DNA of 64,000 nt from Papaver somniferum. Its lineage: Eukaryota > Streptophyta > Magnoliopsida > Ranunculales > Papaveraceae. Made by a program: the position numbers and the translations under genes. Position 1 is the stretch's first letter. Each line of letters begins with the position of its first letter. This document shows positions 35,660-46,493 of this stretch, one piece after another. The stretch lies in NCBI RefSeq assembly GCF_003573695.1, contig NC_039366.1:164934339-164998338 (forward strand), in the 5' to 3' direction. The notes below the pieces were generated by a model that worked only from the letters and a program-made list of their open reading frames with translations, searched no databases and had not been told where the DNA came from.

Positions 35660-37060
35660 AATACCCCCAAACCTGAATTTTACTTGTCCTCAAGTACAAC
35701 AAAAACTAAGGAAATCCTACCTATACCACTGTCGTTGGTTTCTCGATTGCATTTAGCGAATGCAATAAGCCTTTTAAACCACTAAGTGTCCCTAGTGGAT
35801 GAGTTGAAGTATCGTGAGGGTTTGCTTAGAACATACCCACAAAGTTCTAGGTCAAAAGAGAGCTCACCTTTTATGAAATATGTCACCTGCAATTCTGAGA
35901 TTAGTTCACAACAAAATGGATATGTCAATCTAGCTTTCAAGGGTACAAGTGACACACACTGATTCCAGCACAAAAAATATTTTGAAATCCAAGAGTTCGA
36001 ATAGTTAACATGTGATAAGAGTGTAAAGTGTAATTCTATCATGAGCATGCATAGAAACTGATTTATCAACCTAAGTCATGACTGCCAATACTAAGAGATA
36101 ATTGAACCGATTCAAAGGCAAGCTAGCTACACCCCCACTTTGCTTATTACAAGACTATTTACAATACAGATGCAAAGACTAATTACAACATACTCATTGA
36201 CTGACTATTTACACTGACAACTTTGAAGCAAGAAATACTGACTTTATGGATCAATTCTTTATTTTCTTTTTATTTTCTTCTGATTTTTCTTTCTTTTTTT
36301 TCTTTTCTTTTTGTTTTGAAGCTTTCTGTATTTTTTTCTTTTCTTTTCCTTTTTTTTTTTGTAATAAGGAGTCACGAAGACAAGATGATACAACGACGAT
36401 ACGACTTTTCATAAAACAAAAAGATACATTACAATAACATTATAACAAGAGGCAACATCGGTATTCTAGATGACTGGCAGTCTACCGGATTATGCAAATC
36501 AGACGCTATACATGCTTGATAGAACGTGCGAGTGCATTTTCAGATCACATGTTCAAAAAGTTTCAAAAAAATATAAATCGAACTCACATGTTGTAGTGCT
36601 AGAATCAGAAAGTTATCAAACGAGTGCCTCATCATCTAGATCGAGAACCCAAATATAGTAGATATGTGCAGGCATCACAGATCAATATAGATGAGCTCAA
36701 CTATTTATTCAATTTTTTTATTTTTTTTATTTTTTTATTTTTTTAGGGAAGAGTTCAGATTCAATTATAGCACAGTGACAGTCACATGGTATCTACTCTT
36801 CACCCCCAAACCTAAACTAAACATTGTCCTCAATTTTTTTAAATATGATCAGAATTATACCACAACATACAGAGAGAACCATGCTGCGTAGAGGAAAAGG
36901 AAAGAGATTACCGGGTATCGGCGAAAGCAAGTTTTGAACTCCATTATTCAATGCTAGAATCCAACATTTTTCAGCTGATAGCATATTGGATTAGCACAAT
37001 ATATACAAGAAAAGAAAAATAAGACTCGACTGACTCGAGATAGAGAAATTGAACATATAC
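35660..37060 (-). other. Unit B 3' non-coding interior
   Basis: Collinear with 28260-29695: PPT at 35660-35672, T-rich tract at 36258-36360, ATTT tract at about 36709-36746. No gene is seen. Confidence 0.6.
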
Positions 37061-39226
37061 CTACTGGATTATGTACAAAGAAAATTCACCATATATATAC
37101 AACCTAAAGAGTTGAGGATCAACCCAAACAATGACATGGATAAACATTAACAGTCTTACACATATGTAACATGAAAGTGCAAGTAAGACTGCAAAACCAA
37201 ATGTGCCACCCCCAAACCTGGATTTTTCAACAGAGATACTTTTGGACACAAAATCTACCAATTTCAGGGGTGTAGCATGCACAAGGTCCAATTCAAAATG
37301 GACTTTGTAAGGGACGGGCAGAGATACACATTCCAACTGTGGCTCCTCAAAGGTATCATATTTTGCCGAAAAATAGTCCAAGAGGACTTGTGAAGCACAC
37401 AAATCTAACCCAAGGCTTGGAACTGTCCACAAAGTGGGCTTAATAAGCTCTCGGGCGACATTAAGGCAATCATGTTGTGACTTAAGCAGGGAATCAGATC
37501 TATCTAGGTTATTTTCATCTGTATCATTACACGATTCAACACTCCCTAAGTCAGAAACAAGTGCAATATCATGCTCATGTTCATTGAACAAATCAACAAA
37601 TCCCAACTCAGAATCATCATCATCAAAAATTTTAGTCTCATGCATAAGGAAACCAGAAGAAACATCATGTTGTAACCTAGGCAGGGAATCAGATACATCA
37701 AAGTTATTTTCATGCATATTATCATTGGTGTCGACAGAAAATTCAGCATTCCCTAAGCCACAAACAAGTTGTGTAGCATGCTCATCTTCACAAAACAATT
37801 GCACAAGCCCCAAATCAACATCAATTTCATGCATATACAAAGACTGAGATGTATGAAGATCAAATGAACTATTAGTAGTGGAAGTTTCTACAATGTGGTC
37901 TAACGTTTCAGAGTTGCAAAACTCCGAAATTCTGCATTCATAATTAACAACCTCTTTTAATACCATATCATCATCATCATCATCATCACATACACATGAA
38001 AAGCTTACCCCGTCCAAACCATTAGTGTTCTCTTCCCATACATCTACCTCTAAAATAGGTGAACATGCATTAACACTTTCAGCAACAGGGTAAGAAACAC
38101 CATTTTCAAAATTAAGTTCATGGGGAAAACCAAACATTTCACATTCATAGTCCATGTGCTCATCACTTCTTTCATTTTCATTTGGCACAGTGTTAACTTG
38201 GCTCAGTGCAGGTTGTAAACCTTGTGTAGGGCCAGTAGTACATGAAAGATTCAGGTTGTTTATCCTTCCTAGTTCATAAGTTGGTGAATATAGGTTACTC
38301 TCATGCATTTGATGGAAAGTATTGGCACAATGCATTTTAGACTGCTTAGTGGCATGTAATTCAGACCAAGTATCAAGCAAATGGCCTAAGCTATCACACA
38401 AGATACAGAAAGAGAATTCAGTCTGGTTACATAACTTGGGTGCAACAGAATTTTCATCTGTACACCTCTCTAGAGCTTCAACTCTCTTAATCAAGAATTC
38501 TATATTTGTATCAGAGTCAAGATCGACATCTGACTCATGGAGATCACCCATATCATGTGACACAGTCCTAGTTTCTCTGAAGGATTCTCATTGATGGGTT
38601 TTCTCTGCAAGTTCAGCTAAAAATGACCATGCATCATCCACAGTTTTATCAAAGAATTCGCCATTACACATAGACTCAACCATGACTCGAGAATTAAAGT
38701 CTAATCCTTCAAAAAGAATTGCAACCAGTCTCCACTTCTCAAAGCCATGGTGAGGACACTCAAACCACAAATCATTAAACCGTTCAAAATAATGAAAAAG
38801 TGTCTCTCCATCTAACTGGACAAAACAATTAATACTTTGACGAATGTTGATGATTCTATGATATGGAAAGAACTTTTTGAAAATTTTTGCTGTGAGTTGG
38901 TCCCAAGTGGTGATTGACCGCGGTCTCAGACTGTAAAACCATGATTTGGCACTTTCTTTTAACGAAAACGTAAACAAACACAACTTTAGAGAGTCCTCGG
39001 ACATATTTTCAAACTGCATAGTCCAACAGATTTGCTCAAACTCTCTAACATGATGATAGGGGTTTTCAGATTCAACCCCTCGAAATATTGGAAGCATTTG
39101 TATCATGCTTGCATCCAATTTAAATGGACCATCAGTCTGGGGTAAGACAATACATGATAACTGACTTGTTCTTGTGGGATACATGTGCTCATGGAGAGTA
39201 CGGGGCCGACTGATATCATCACCCAT
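37061..39226 (-). pseudogene. Unit B gag with C-terminal extension
   Basis: Two long pieces: 39226-38588 (212 codons, gag domain, ending in AELAEKTHQ) and 38563-37061 (500 codons). They are separated only by a TGA where unit A has TGG, so they were one protein of more than 700 codons. The second piece keeps the acidic region and hydrophobic C-terminus in one frame, but its zinc knuckle reads CILCDSLGHLLDTW, with the last Cys replaced by Trp. No frameshift is present, unlike unit A. The long uninterrupted 500-codon frame argues that the extension was under coding constraint until recently. Confidence 0.7.
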
Positions 39227-39679
39227 TTTCTCAACTTGGACAGGTGTGTCAATAATGGGAAATGGGGTTTGAAATAGGCAGTCTTGATGAAGACTATCTA
39301 GACTATCAGTTTGGTCAAAAAAAGCAACAATCTTAGCCTATCACACATCAAGCATGTTACAACACTCAGAAAACCAACGATTTTATCAAAACAGGGAAGC
39401 TAAGCTCATATGAACCAAAAGCTAGTTTCCAGAATTATGCACACATAACACAACAGATTTAGCAGGTAGCATACTTTCAAGTATCATGGATTCATGCACA
39501 AAGGTACCAAGGCGACTGGTTCAACAGATAACAATCAGATAACCAAGCAATACAGGAAGACAATACTCGTGAGAATTAAAAGGATAGCCCTAGAATTTGT
39601 GTATATGGCTTTGCAATGCTGCACTTCAGACAAGCAGTAGTGCGCAAACCAGGGAAGTAATGCTTATAGGAATGACAAC
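39227..39679 (-). other. Unit B leader, truncated
   Basis: Collinear with 31858-32310 of unit A up to AATGACAACA (39671-39680), then switches to T LTR sequence. The remaining leader, the PBS and any third LTR are lost. Confidence 0.7.
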
Positions 39680-40373
39680 AACATTATTATATTTATATCA
39701 CATGAGAGATTCTTATATTTAAATAATCAGAGTTTTTGGGTTCTGTCTTGGGGTTAGCTTATGTAGTTATGGTTGTTGAAGTCAATAATCTAGATTTGTT
39801 TTTTCATTTAGGATTATATTAGCTAAGCAGGAGTAAGAATTTGGGGCGCCACAAGGTTACTATGACCTTGACTTAGGAAGAAATTCTAGGTTCATGACTG
39901 GATATAGTTATTATTTGGAGACTTCGGTCTACGAATAATGATCGGGCCTTTTGTGAACCTGTTGTGCGGGGTCATATCATAGTAATCAAAACTTTATTAT
40001 ATTCTAGACTTAGATGGTGGTATTGGGATTTATGAGGTGTACGCATTCCACGTTAATATCTTACGCTACCTGGATTCCTGCTATCATTTGAGACTGGAGT
40101 TATTCCTAGCATCTTCTTCTCCATTGAGTGAGACGAGGTTGGGATAACATATGTTTAGGTTGTATAATTCTTTTCTCGTAGATCCATCCGATGGTGGATC
40201 TTTCACGGATATTGCCACTATGGACGCAATATCTGGGGAAGTGAGTTGAAGCAATCTCCTGCTCTATGTTGTGTGTAAATTTGTTTACACTATTTTCTTT
40301 AGAAGAACCGTGATGCATGTGGGTTATATGTTTTCTTTGAGCACCCCTTTGGGATGATGTGCTCACTCGTTCA
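39680..40373 (+). repeat. Element T 5' LTR, middle part
   Basis: The block 39682-39855 (CATTATTATATTTATATCAC...GGGGCGCCACAAG) is repeated at 61211-61385 and 61573-61749. 39856-40320 is unique in the window. 40321-40373 matches 61388-61440, and the following GTTCCCACTTC is found after the array. The short minus-strand frame at 40106-40366 is not supported as a gene. Confidence 0.65.
40369..40373 (+). repeat. Target duplication of the array (left), GTTCA
   Basis: Directly before TGTTAGAGCA. The right partner is GTTCC at 61073-61077, and the intact paralogous site reads CACTCGTTCCCACTTC at 61431-61446. One base differs. Confidence 0.75.
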
Positions 40374-42812
40374 TGTTAGAGCACTGCTCGGTCGAACTCG
40401 CATGCGTTGCTATCTCAAGCATGTTTGTCAATGTTAGTGATCAAAACTATAAGTCTTGATTTCTAGTCTACTATATCTAAGTCTTCGACTAGGATAGAAA
40501 GTGTAGTTGAGCACAAGGAATTCATGGCGATTCATCATACAAGTAGAAGAACTACTCAAGGAACCGGTGGAACTTCTCGACAAAAAGGTATGTGAAGACT
40601 TGAACTTATCTGTCACTCAAAAGTCTATCTACTCTATCTCCTACTTCATGAACAGAAAGTCGTATGTTATATATATAGACTTATATTATACACATTTGGT
40701 ATTTCGATCTGAGTATACCTCGCCTATCTATATCTCAAAATATGTGTTGGTAAGATTTTCGCTTCGACCAAGTTTATCTTTACCTAGTAACGAAAGTCAT
40801 GATATGTTTCAATCACTTTGAAAATTGCTTTGACGAGAAATGGTGTAACAACTAAATAACGTCCTCTAAGAATGTTTCAATGATTGGAATGAGAGTTTAG
40901 ATTACATAACCAATGATGGACATAAGCATTGTTGTGCAAACGCATTTATGTATAAGTCATATTCCTTGAACCAAAGTTTTCGAACTTTGTTGATCAAGAG
41001 AACCGGAAGAATGGCAAGTTCCAAGTCCACGAACTGCCGAAGTTCTCAAACCCGATAATTTCTGCTGGAGTCGAAAAACTACTTGCGTGAGCTAAGTATG
41101 CGAGCTCATTCCGTGAACCCAGTCTGCGAACCGGCGAAGTTCTCATACCGATAATTTCTGTCGGAGTTTGTAAACTCTGTCCGTTGTCTTAAGTCCGCGA
41201 ATCTAGTCTGCAAACTTGAGAAGGTTATATATCTGAAGATGATTTCTGAACTTAAAAAGACTAAGGAATGCAGTTTGCAAACCGTGGCTATAAAAGTTCA
41301 TGTACCGATTCAAGTGATTCAAATCATCTTTGCTTCAATTGTGTCTTGTGTAGTTACATAAGATTTCCTTGCAATTGAACAACTCTATAAATAGTTCATT
41401 TGAGTCATTTGAACTAGTTTTGGTGAAGAAGAACATGGTTGATATGAAATGCTCATATGCCTAACCTTTTGGTTAACTATTATTGAACCAACAATGTACA
41501 CGTTTGGATACGGTTAACAAACCTAGAAGCGTGCAGTTCATTTGTGTATAACAAGCTAAGTTTTCGATATAACAGTTGAGAAATATTAGCTTGAATCTAA
41601 ATCAGGTTTTCATCTAACGGTGAATATTGATTGCTTTGTTACCAAGGCAAAACCCTGATTTGAAAGACTATATAAAGGAGACATCTAGTATTGTGCAAAA
41701 CTAATCCCCACACCTTACGTGTGATACTAGTTTGCGTACTAGAGTTGGTTCTCCTTTAACCTTTGGTTTTCTTCTTCTAAAACCAGGTTAACGACTTAAA
41801 GACTTCATTGGGATTGTGAAGCCAGACCGATACTACTTTTATCGTAGTTGTGTGATCTGATCTTGCATCTTCTATCGTACGAGTACAATCAGATTGATTG
41901 GATTGAGATTTGATATCTCCGATAGGCAATATATAAAAAGTAATCACAAACATCTTCGTATCATTGTTTGTGATTCCAAAACATCTTGTTTCGCTACCAT
42001 ACGATTAAGATTGTTGTGAGGTGATTGATTAATCTAGGCTGTTCTTCGGGAATATAAGACCGGATTAACAATTGGTTCCTGTTCACCTTGATTATTATCA
42101 AAAGACATAACAAAAACTTTAGGGTTTTTCTGTGGGAGACATATTGATCCTTTGATAGACTTATCTGTGTGAGACAGATTTGTTTATTGTCAAAGTCTGC
42201 GATTTTGGGTCGTAGCAACTCTTAGTTGTGGGTGAGATCAACTAAGGAAATCAAGTGCGCAGTATCCTGCTGGAATCAGAGGCGTAGGTAGTACAACTGT
42301 ACCTTGGATCAGTGGGAGACTGATTGGGGTTCAACTACAGTCCAGTCCGAAGTTAGCTTGGAGTAGGCTAGTGTCTGTAGCGGCTTAATACAGTGTGTGT
42401 TCAATCTGGACTAGGTCCCGGGGTTTTTCTGCATTTTCGGTTTCCTCGTTAACGAAATTTCTGGTGTCTGTGTTATTTCAATTTCCGCATTATATTGTTA
42501 TATCTTTATAATTGAAATAATACAGGTTGTGCGTTAGATCAATCAATTGGAGAATCCGACCTAACAGTTGTTGATCGATATTGATTGACACTTGGATATT
42601 GGTATTTGGTACCATCCAAGTTATTCCTTCTATTTTTGATTAGTACTCGCAGTTTCTGTTTGAGGAAATCAAATCAAGAGAGAGACATAAACTCGTTGAT
42701 GTACTTTTAATTGATTGAGTCTTGTTGATTCTGTTAAAAGTATATTCGAGTTTGTCCATGCATATTGCTAAGAGAAATATTGGGTGGTGTTGTTAGACCC
42801 CCGCTTTTTTAA
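40374..42812 (+). repeat. Array LTR1 (5' outer)
   Basis: It starts TGTTAGAGCACTGCTCGG and ends CCGCTTTTTTAA just before TTGGTATCAGAGC, so the terminal CA seen in LTR4 is AA here. A TATATAAA box is at 41669-41676. Private differences include CACAAGGAATTC (about 40512), where LTR2-4 share CTCAAGGACTTC. GTTCTCA...CCGATAATTTCTG segments repeated about 100 bp apart lie at 41041-41160. Confidence 0.9.
41669..41676 (+). promoter_or_regulatory. TATA box of array LTR1
   Basis: TATATAAA lies about 1.3 kb into the LTR and is conserved at 47789, 53861 and 59932 in the other LTRs. The P1 LTR has TATATAAG in the same context. Confidence 0.6.
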
Positions 42813-42813
42813 T

Positions 42814-42825
42814 TGGTATCAGAGC
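42814..42825 (+). promoter_or_regulatory. PBS for initiator tRNA-Met, unit 1
   Basis: TGGTATCAGAGC, the complement of the 3' end of plant initiator tRNA-Met, lies 1 bp behind the LTR. Confidence 0.9.
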
Positions 42826-42877
42826 AGGCAAACACGTTTAAGACCTTACAAGTCTGTGTTTGTAGCGATCTGACTCT

Positions 42878-43849
42878 ATGGATGATAAGTACACCTCTGA
42901 TAACGCAACGCCAGTTCAGAGCTACTCACTTGAGTCTCAAAGGGCTGAAACTTCTGAGAAAAACTCAAAGACTTGTCCACTGACTGAATCTACTTTCTAC
43001 TGGAAAAAATCTCTTGAGGAACAATTGGATGATCTTTCTGATTGTAGTGATTCAGAAGAAGGACAAAGTGTTGATGAGGAAGTCTCTCAATATATCAAGA
43101 TGTTTGATCGTGCCTTGAAAGAAAAGAAGTCAACAACCTGATTGAGTAAATACATGAGTACTCTTTTTCAAGAAAACAGAAAGTTAAGAAAACTCTTTGA
43201 AGGATATGATGGTGGATATAAACTCTTACAATCTATCGTTAAAGATCGTGAAGAAGATGTACGTACAAAAAAATCTGAATGTGATAATCTTTTTCGAAAT
43301 CTCTTCATATTGAAATAAAGACTTCCAGAAACTGAAGCAAGATATGACTCTCAACAAAAGAATTTTAGCGACAAAGAGCGCAGTCTTCTCGCCAAAGAAA
43401 AATCCTTGGAGACTGAGCTTGCAGCTGCTCTTAACAAAGTAAAATCACTGGAAGAGAATCTGAGTAGATTCAATTCAAGATCTACAAAATTGTCTTCTAT
43501 GCTTGGAGCATGTAAAGAACACCGTGATACACGTGGTCTGGGCTATAAAGGAATAGACGCTCCAAAAACTAGTAAGATCAACTTTGTTAAAGCTAGTGAT
43601 GATTCTCCATGTGAAAAAACTTTGGCAGCTTGCAATGGTCCCAAAAACAAGAATTCTGCTCCTTCTAAATCTGCTCAAAAGAGAATGGTTAAAAATAATT
43701 CCTTTAACTGCTATTACTGCGGGAATAAAGGACATTCTGAGAAAAGATGTCGTTATCGGTTGAGGAATGAAAAGCTTCACAACATTCTTACTTGGATGTC
43801 TAAAGAAGTCATGAAACCGGTTTCACACATAGTGGAAAAGGCATTTTAA
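42878..43849 (+). pseudogene. Unit 1 gag-like gene with CCHC knuckle
   Basis: One reading frame of 323 codons starts with ATG (MDDKYTSDN) and is interrupted by TGA at 43139-43141 and TAA at 43316-43318. Its order is Ser/Thr-rich start, acidic DLSDCSDSEEGQSVDEEV, helical middle, then coiled coil (KSLEENLSRFNSRSTKL), DTRGLGYKGIDAP, a Lys/Ser linker, the knuckle CYYCGNKGHSEKRC (CX2CX4HX4C complete), and KLHNIL. It resembles Ty1/copia gag of plants. The same TGA is present in all three units, so the gene was dead before the array expanded. Particle formation would depend on an autonomous relative. Confidence 0.75.
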
Positions 43850-44580
43850 ACACTCAAGGAAAGCACTGTGATAAGTCCTTTCTTAATTGTATGTTCAAAA
43901 TAAAAAATGCCTACAATGGAAGAAGGAAGAGTGGCGAAAGGGTGACTGACCCTGCAAGAAGAAAAAGGCATATGAGAAAGAAAGAAAATTTGAGTTCCTT
44001 ATCTCGCCCTGAAGAAAGATGCAAATCCAAGACTTCCGCTCCAGACTTCTTACATATCAACAATCGAGTCTCAGATCTAAAAATCAGTGTAAACAGACTC
44101 AAACGGAGCATCAAGAAAACATGAAAAACAGTTGACTCAGGTACTTCTAACCTTTGATAAAACTCCTTCAGCTATGACTAGTAATATCTTTTTGAATATC
44201 CTTGATAAAGGAAGAGGAGGAGTGAATATTGATAAGCAAGATGCTAAACTTAGTACACCATGACTGCATAAGGTTGCATCATTCTTTTAACAAAGAGGGA
44301 TGCTCTTTGTTCTCAAGATGCTCATCTTGAGAAAACTAGCAGGAGTGTATTAAGTTGTTGCTTAAAGTTTTTTTCTTCATCCCTTCACCTAGTGTTTTCC
44401 ACTTGATAACACTCTCTTGTATCTCTTTGGTTCTTTCTATTCTTTGGCATCACATGTGTTTTGACCGTAAGCACACGTACCGGACCCACACGAACTCCAT
44501 GGTTCGTAGGGTTTTTGGAATACCTTATAAATATTGGGTTCCATAAGGTCAGAAGATTCTATTGAATTTTTGTGTGCACA
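43850..44580 (+). other. Unit 1 region between gag and small ORF
   Basis: It includes a basic 77-codon frame (43891-44124, Lys/Arg-rich, HMRKKENLSSL) that may be a shifted continuation of gag, since its length is disturbed by single-base changes in units 2 and 3. The rest shows no coding signal. A CGTACCGGACCCACACGAAC segment and a TTATAAATA word lie before the small ORF. Confidence 0.45.
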
Positions 44581-44853
44581 ATGGAAGGGAGGAACAAGAT
44601 TGTTGAAGTCGAGACGGGCAAAACCAGTGAGTTGATTGATGTCTCCATATCATGCTTTCATGCAGTTGATCATGAAAACAACCTACCAGTTCAGATGTCT
44701 TCACAACTGGTAGGAAATCTTCTTCAAGACTTTGAAGTAGTACGAGAACATCTTGGGATTGCAACAAGAAATCTTGTTTTTCTGAAAGATGAACTAAAGA
44801 AGGCAACTGATGAACTCGCCCATATTCGATCTCTAGTTGCTGACAAGACTTAG
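44581..44853 (+). CDS. Unit 1 small ORF of unknown function (90 codons)
   Basis: ATG at 44581; the protein starts MEGRNKIVEVETGKTSEL and ends with a helical, probably coiled-coil segment (FLKDELKKATDELAHIRSL). The ORF is intact here and in units 2 and 3, while gag in the same units is broken. The P1 element has no corresponding frame at this place. I recognise no domain. Because the three units are near-identical, conservation alone does not prove selection. It may be a short helical accessory protein or chance. Confidence 0.4.
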   Translation: MEGRNKIVEVETGKTSELIDVSISCFHAVDHENNLPVQMSSQLVGNLLQDFEVVREHLGIATRNLVFLKDELKKATDELAHIRSLVADKT

Positions 44854-46479
44854 TTTCTTTGGTTATTAAAAACTGAGTGTTGTTTATTGTTGCCTAGTAT
44901 GTATTCTTTTTGGTTTAGTTGAAAGAATAACTAGTGCTTGAATAGCAATGATTGTGAGTACACATAGATATTATTTTTCATCTTCTTGTGTTATTTTTTA
45001 GGTTTATTGGTTTTGAATTCTAAGAATATTTGGAGGATGATGTTTTTGCAGTATTAATCTTTATGATTTTTTATATTGCAACTTGTTATGGGATGTGTAT
45101 GTTTGCGTCCGTGAACTTGAAGGTCCCATACTTTGTTAAAAGTAAAGTCGTTCGTGTTCGGTATTCACGTACTGGTAAAAGGATGAATGGACTTTTGACA
45201 AATACAAAAGTTAAGCCTATATTGTCAATTATGTTGATGGAAGATAGGTTAAAATCTTTTGTTTTCAAGGATTATGTCTATTATTGTCGTTATGCAAATA
45301 ATGATTGAAGATAGAATGAATCCTTGTGCATTCCGCAATATTGATCATCCCTGATCCATATTCGTATGTTTACTGTGAGGCTCCGTAATGTGTCTTACGT
45401 TGAGCACGATACAACCAAGTTGATTATTTTTTATTAGCTTTGTTGGTTGTTCCGTAAGGTACTTTATGTTGAGCATTTTGAACTAAATTAATCATCTTGT
45501 TTGGTTATTTAGTTATTGCTCCGTAAGTTTTCTTATGTCGAGCAAAACAATTGACAATTAAATTTATTACTTTTGTAATTAGTTTGGTTGTTATTCCAAT
45601 TAGATTAATTATGGTATCTCTTGTGATTATTTTCTTGTCTCCGTAAGTTTACTTATGTTGAGCACAATCAATTAAGTTGACCACTTTTGTGTTTAATTTG
45701 ATTGCGTATTCCAATTAAATTAATCATGGGTTTACTTATGATTAATTTGATTGAGTTTTTGGATATAAAAAATCATTTCTATGATTTTTGGTGTCCAATA
45801 AAATCCTTCTTTTCTTTTGAAATTAAGGTCGCTATTGTTGTTCTTTCGGGAATGACATCAAATGGGGGAGAGTTCTTTTGAACTTGTGCTTAATGGTCAT
45901 ATCTCGAGGGGTGTGTGGCTGTGGAATTTTAGAGGGGTTATCTTGTATCTTTAAACTCCTTGATGAATGTTATTAGCTTCGGCTATATGATTGCATCTAA
46001 ATAAGATGATGTGTGTTCTTTCTTTTTAGTCATGAAATGTCTCTTACGGAAATTTCATTATGATCCCGTTCTTGTACCTTTGCCAATTTTATTGACAAAA
46101 AGGGGGAGAATTAATATGTAGTTCACACTACAAATACATATGGTCTTCGGGTCATTATGTAAGGGGGAGTGGTTTCCATGTGAGATGGGGTATTGACTAA
46201 GGGGGAGTGATACATATCACCATAGTATTATTGTTGAACTTGTGATACAATTGAACTTTGATGTATACCAATGATCGAGACCGATGCTTTCTCATTGTTA
46301 AAGCTACGGATCTTCAACAACGGTGATGCTAAACTTACAACCTTTGGGATCATTGGAGTACTTGGAAGTGACGAAGATTTCGAGGAATGTTGAAGATTAG
46401 ACATGTGGAATAGTACCTACTTAAGTTTCTTTATCTTTTTTGTATTCCATATGTATTGATAGTTTTGTCACTAAAATTG
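44854..46479 (+). other. Unit 1 3' interior, with a repeated motif
   Basis: No gene is supported. The 92-codon frame at 45030-45308 is not preserved in P1 and is shortened by indels in unit 2. Four copies of a motif of about 25 bp (TCCGTAAGnnnnCTTATGTTGAGCA) lie at 45381, 45450, 45520 and 45640. Sequence near 46080-46210 contains AAGGGGGAG words ahead of the PPT. Confidence 0.5.
45381..45664 (+). repeat. Four-fold CCGTAA...TTGAGCA motif cluster, unit 1
   Basis: Copies are at 45381-45405, 45450-45475, 45520-45544 and 45640-45664, spaced 70, 70 and 120 bp, each followed by AATTAATC/AAGTTGA-type sequence. The P1 element has a single copy (8420-8443, inverted). Confidence 0.7.
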
Positions 46480-46493
46480 AAAAAGGAGGAGAT
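46480..46493 (+). promoter_or_regulatory. Polypurine tract, unit 1
   Basis: AAAAAGGAGGAGAT directly before TGTTAGAGCA of LTR2. Confidence 0.75.

Larger units (their letters stand above)
26655..39679 (-). mobile_element. Athila-like tandem: LTR-interior A-LTR-truncated interior B
   Basis: Two collinear units lie on the minus strand. Unit A is 26655-34053 and unit B is 34054-39679. Each starts with a 1.6-kb LTR at its left and carries a gag-like gene reading leftwards. Unit A has a full leader with a tRNA-Asp-type PBS next to the second LTR. Unit B stops inside the leader at about 39679. The middle LTR is therefore both the 5' LTR of A and the 3' LTR of B. No protease, RT or integrase is present, so it is a non-autonomous Ty3/gypsy derivative of the Athila/Calypso type. 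Confidence 0.75.

Noticed and set aside
45030..45308. 92-codon frame with a hydrophobic start in unit 1
   Set aside because: It is shortened in unit 2 by single-base losses and absent from the related P1 interior, so chance opening is more likely.
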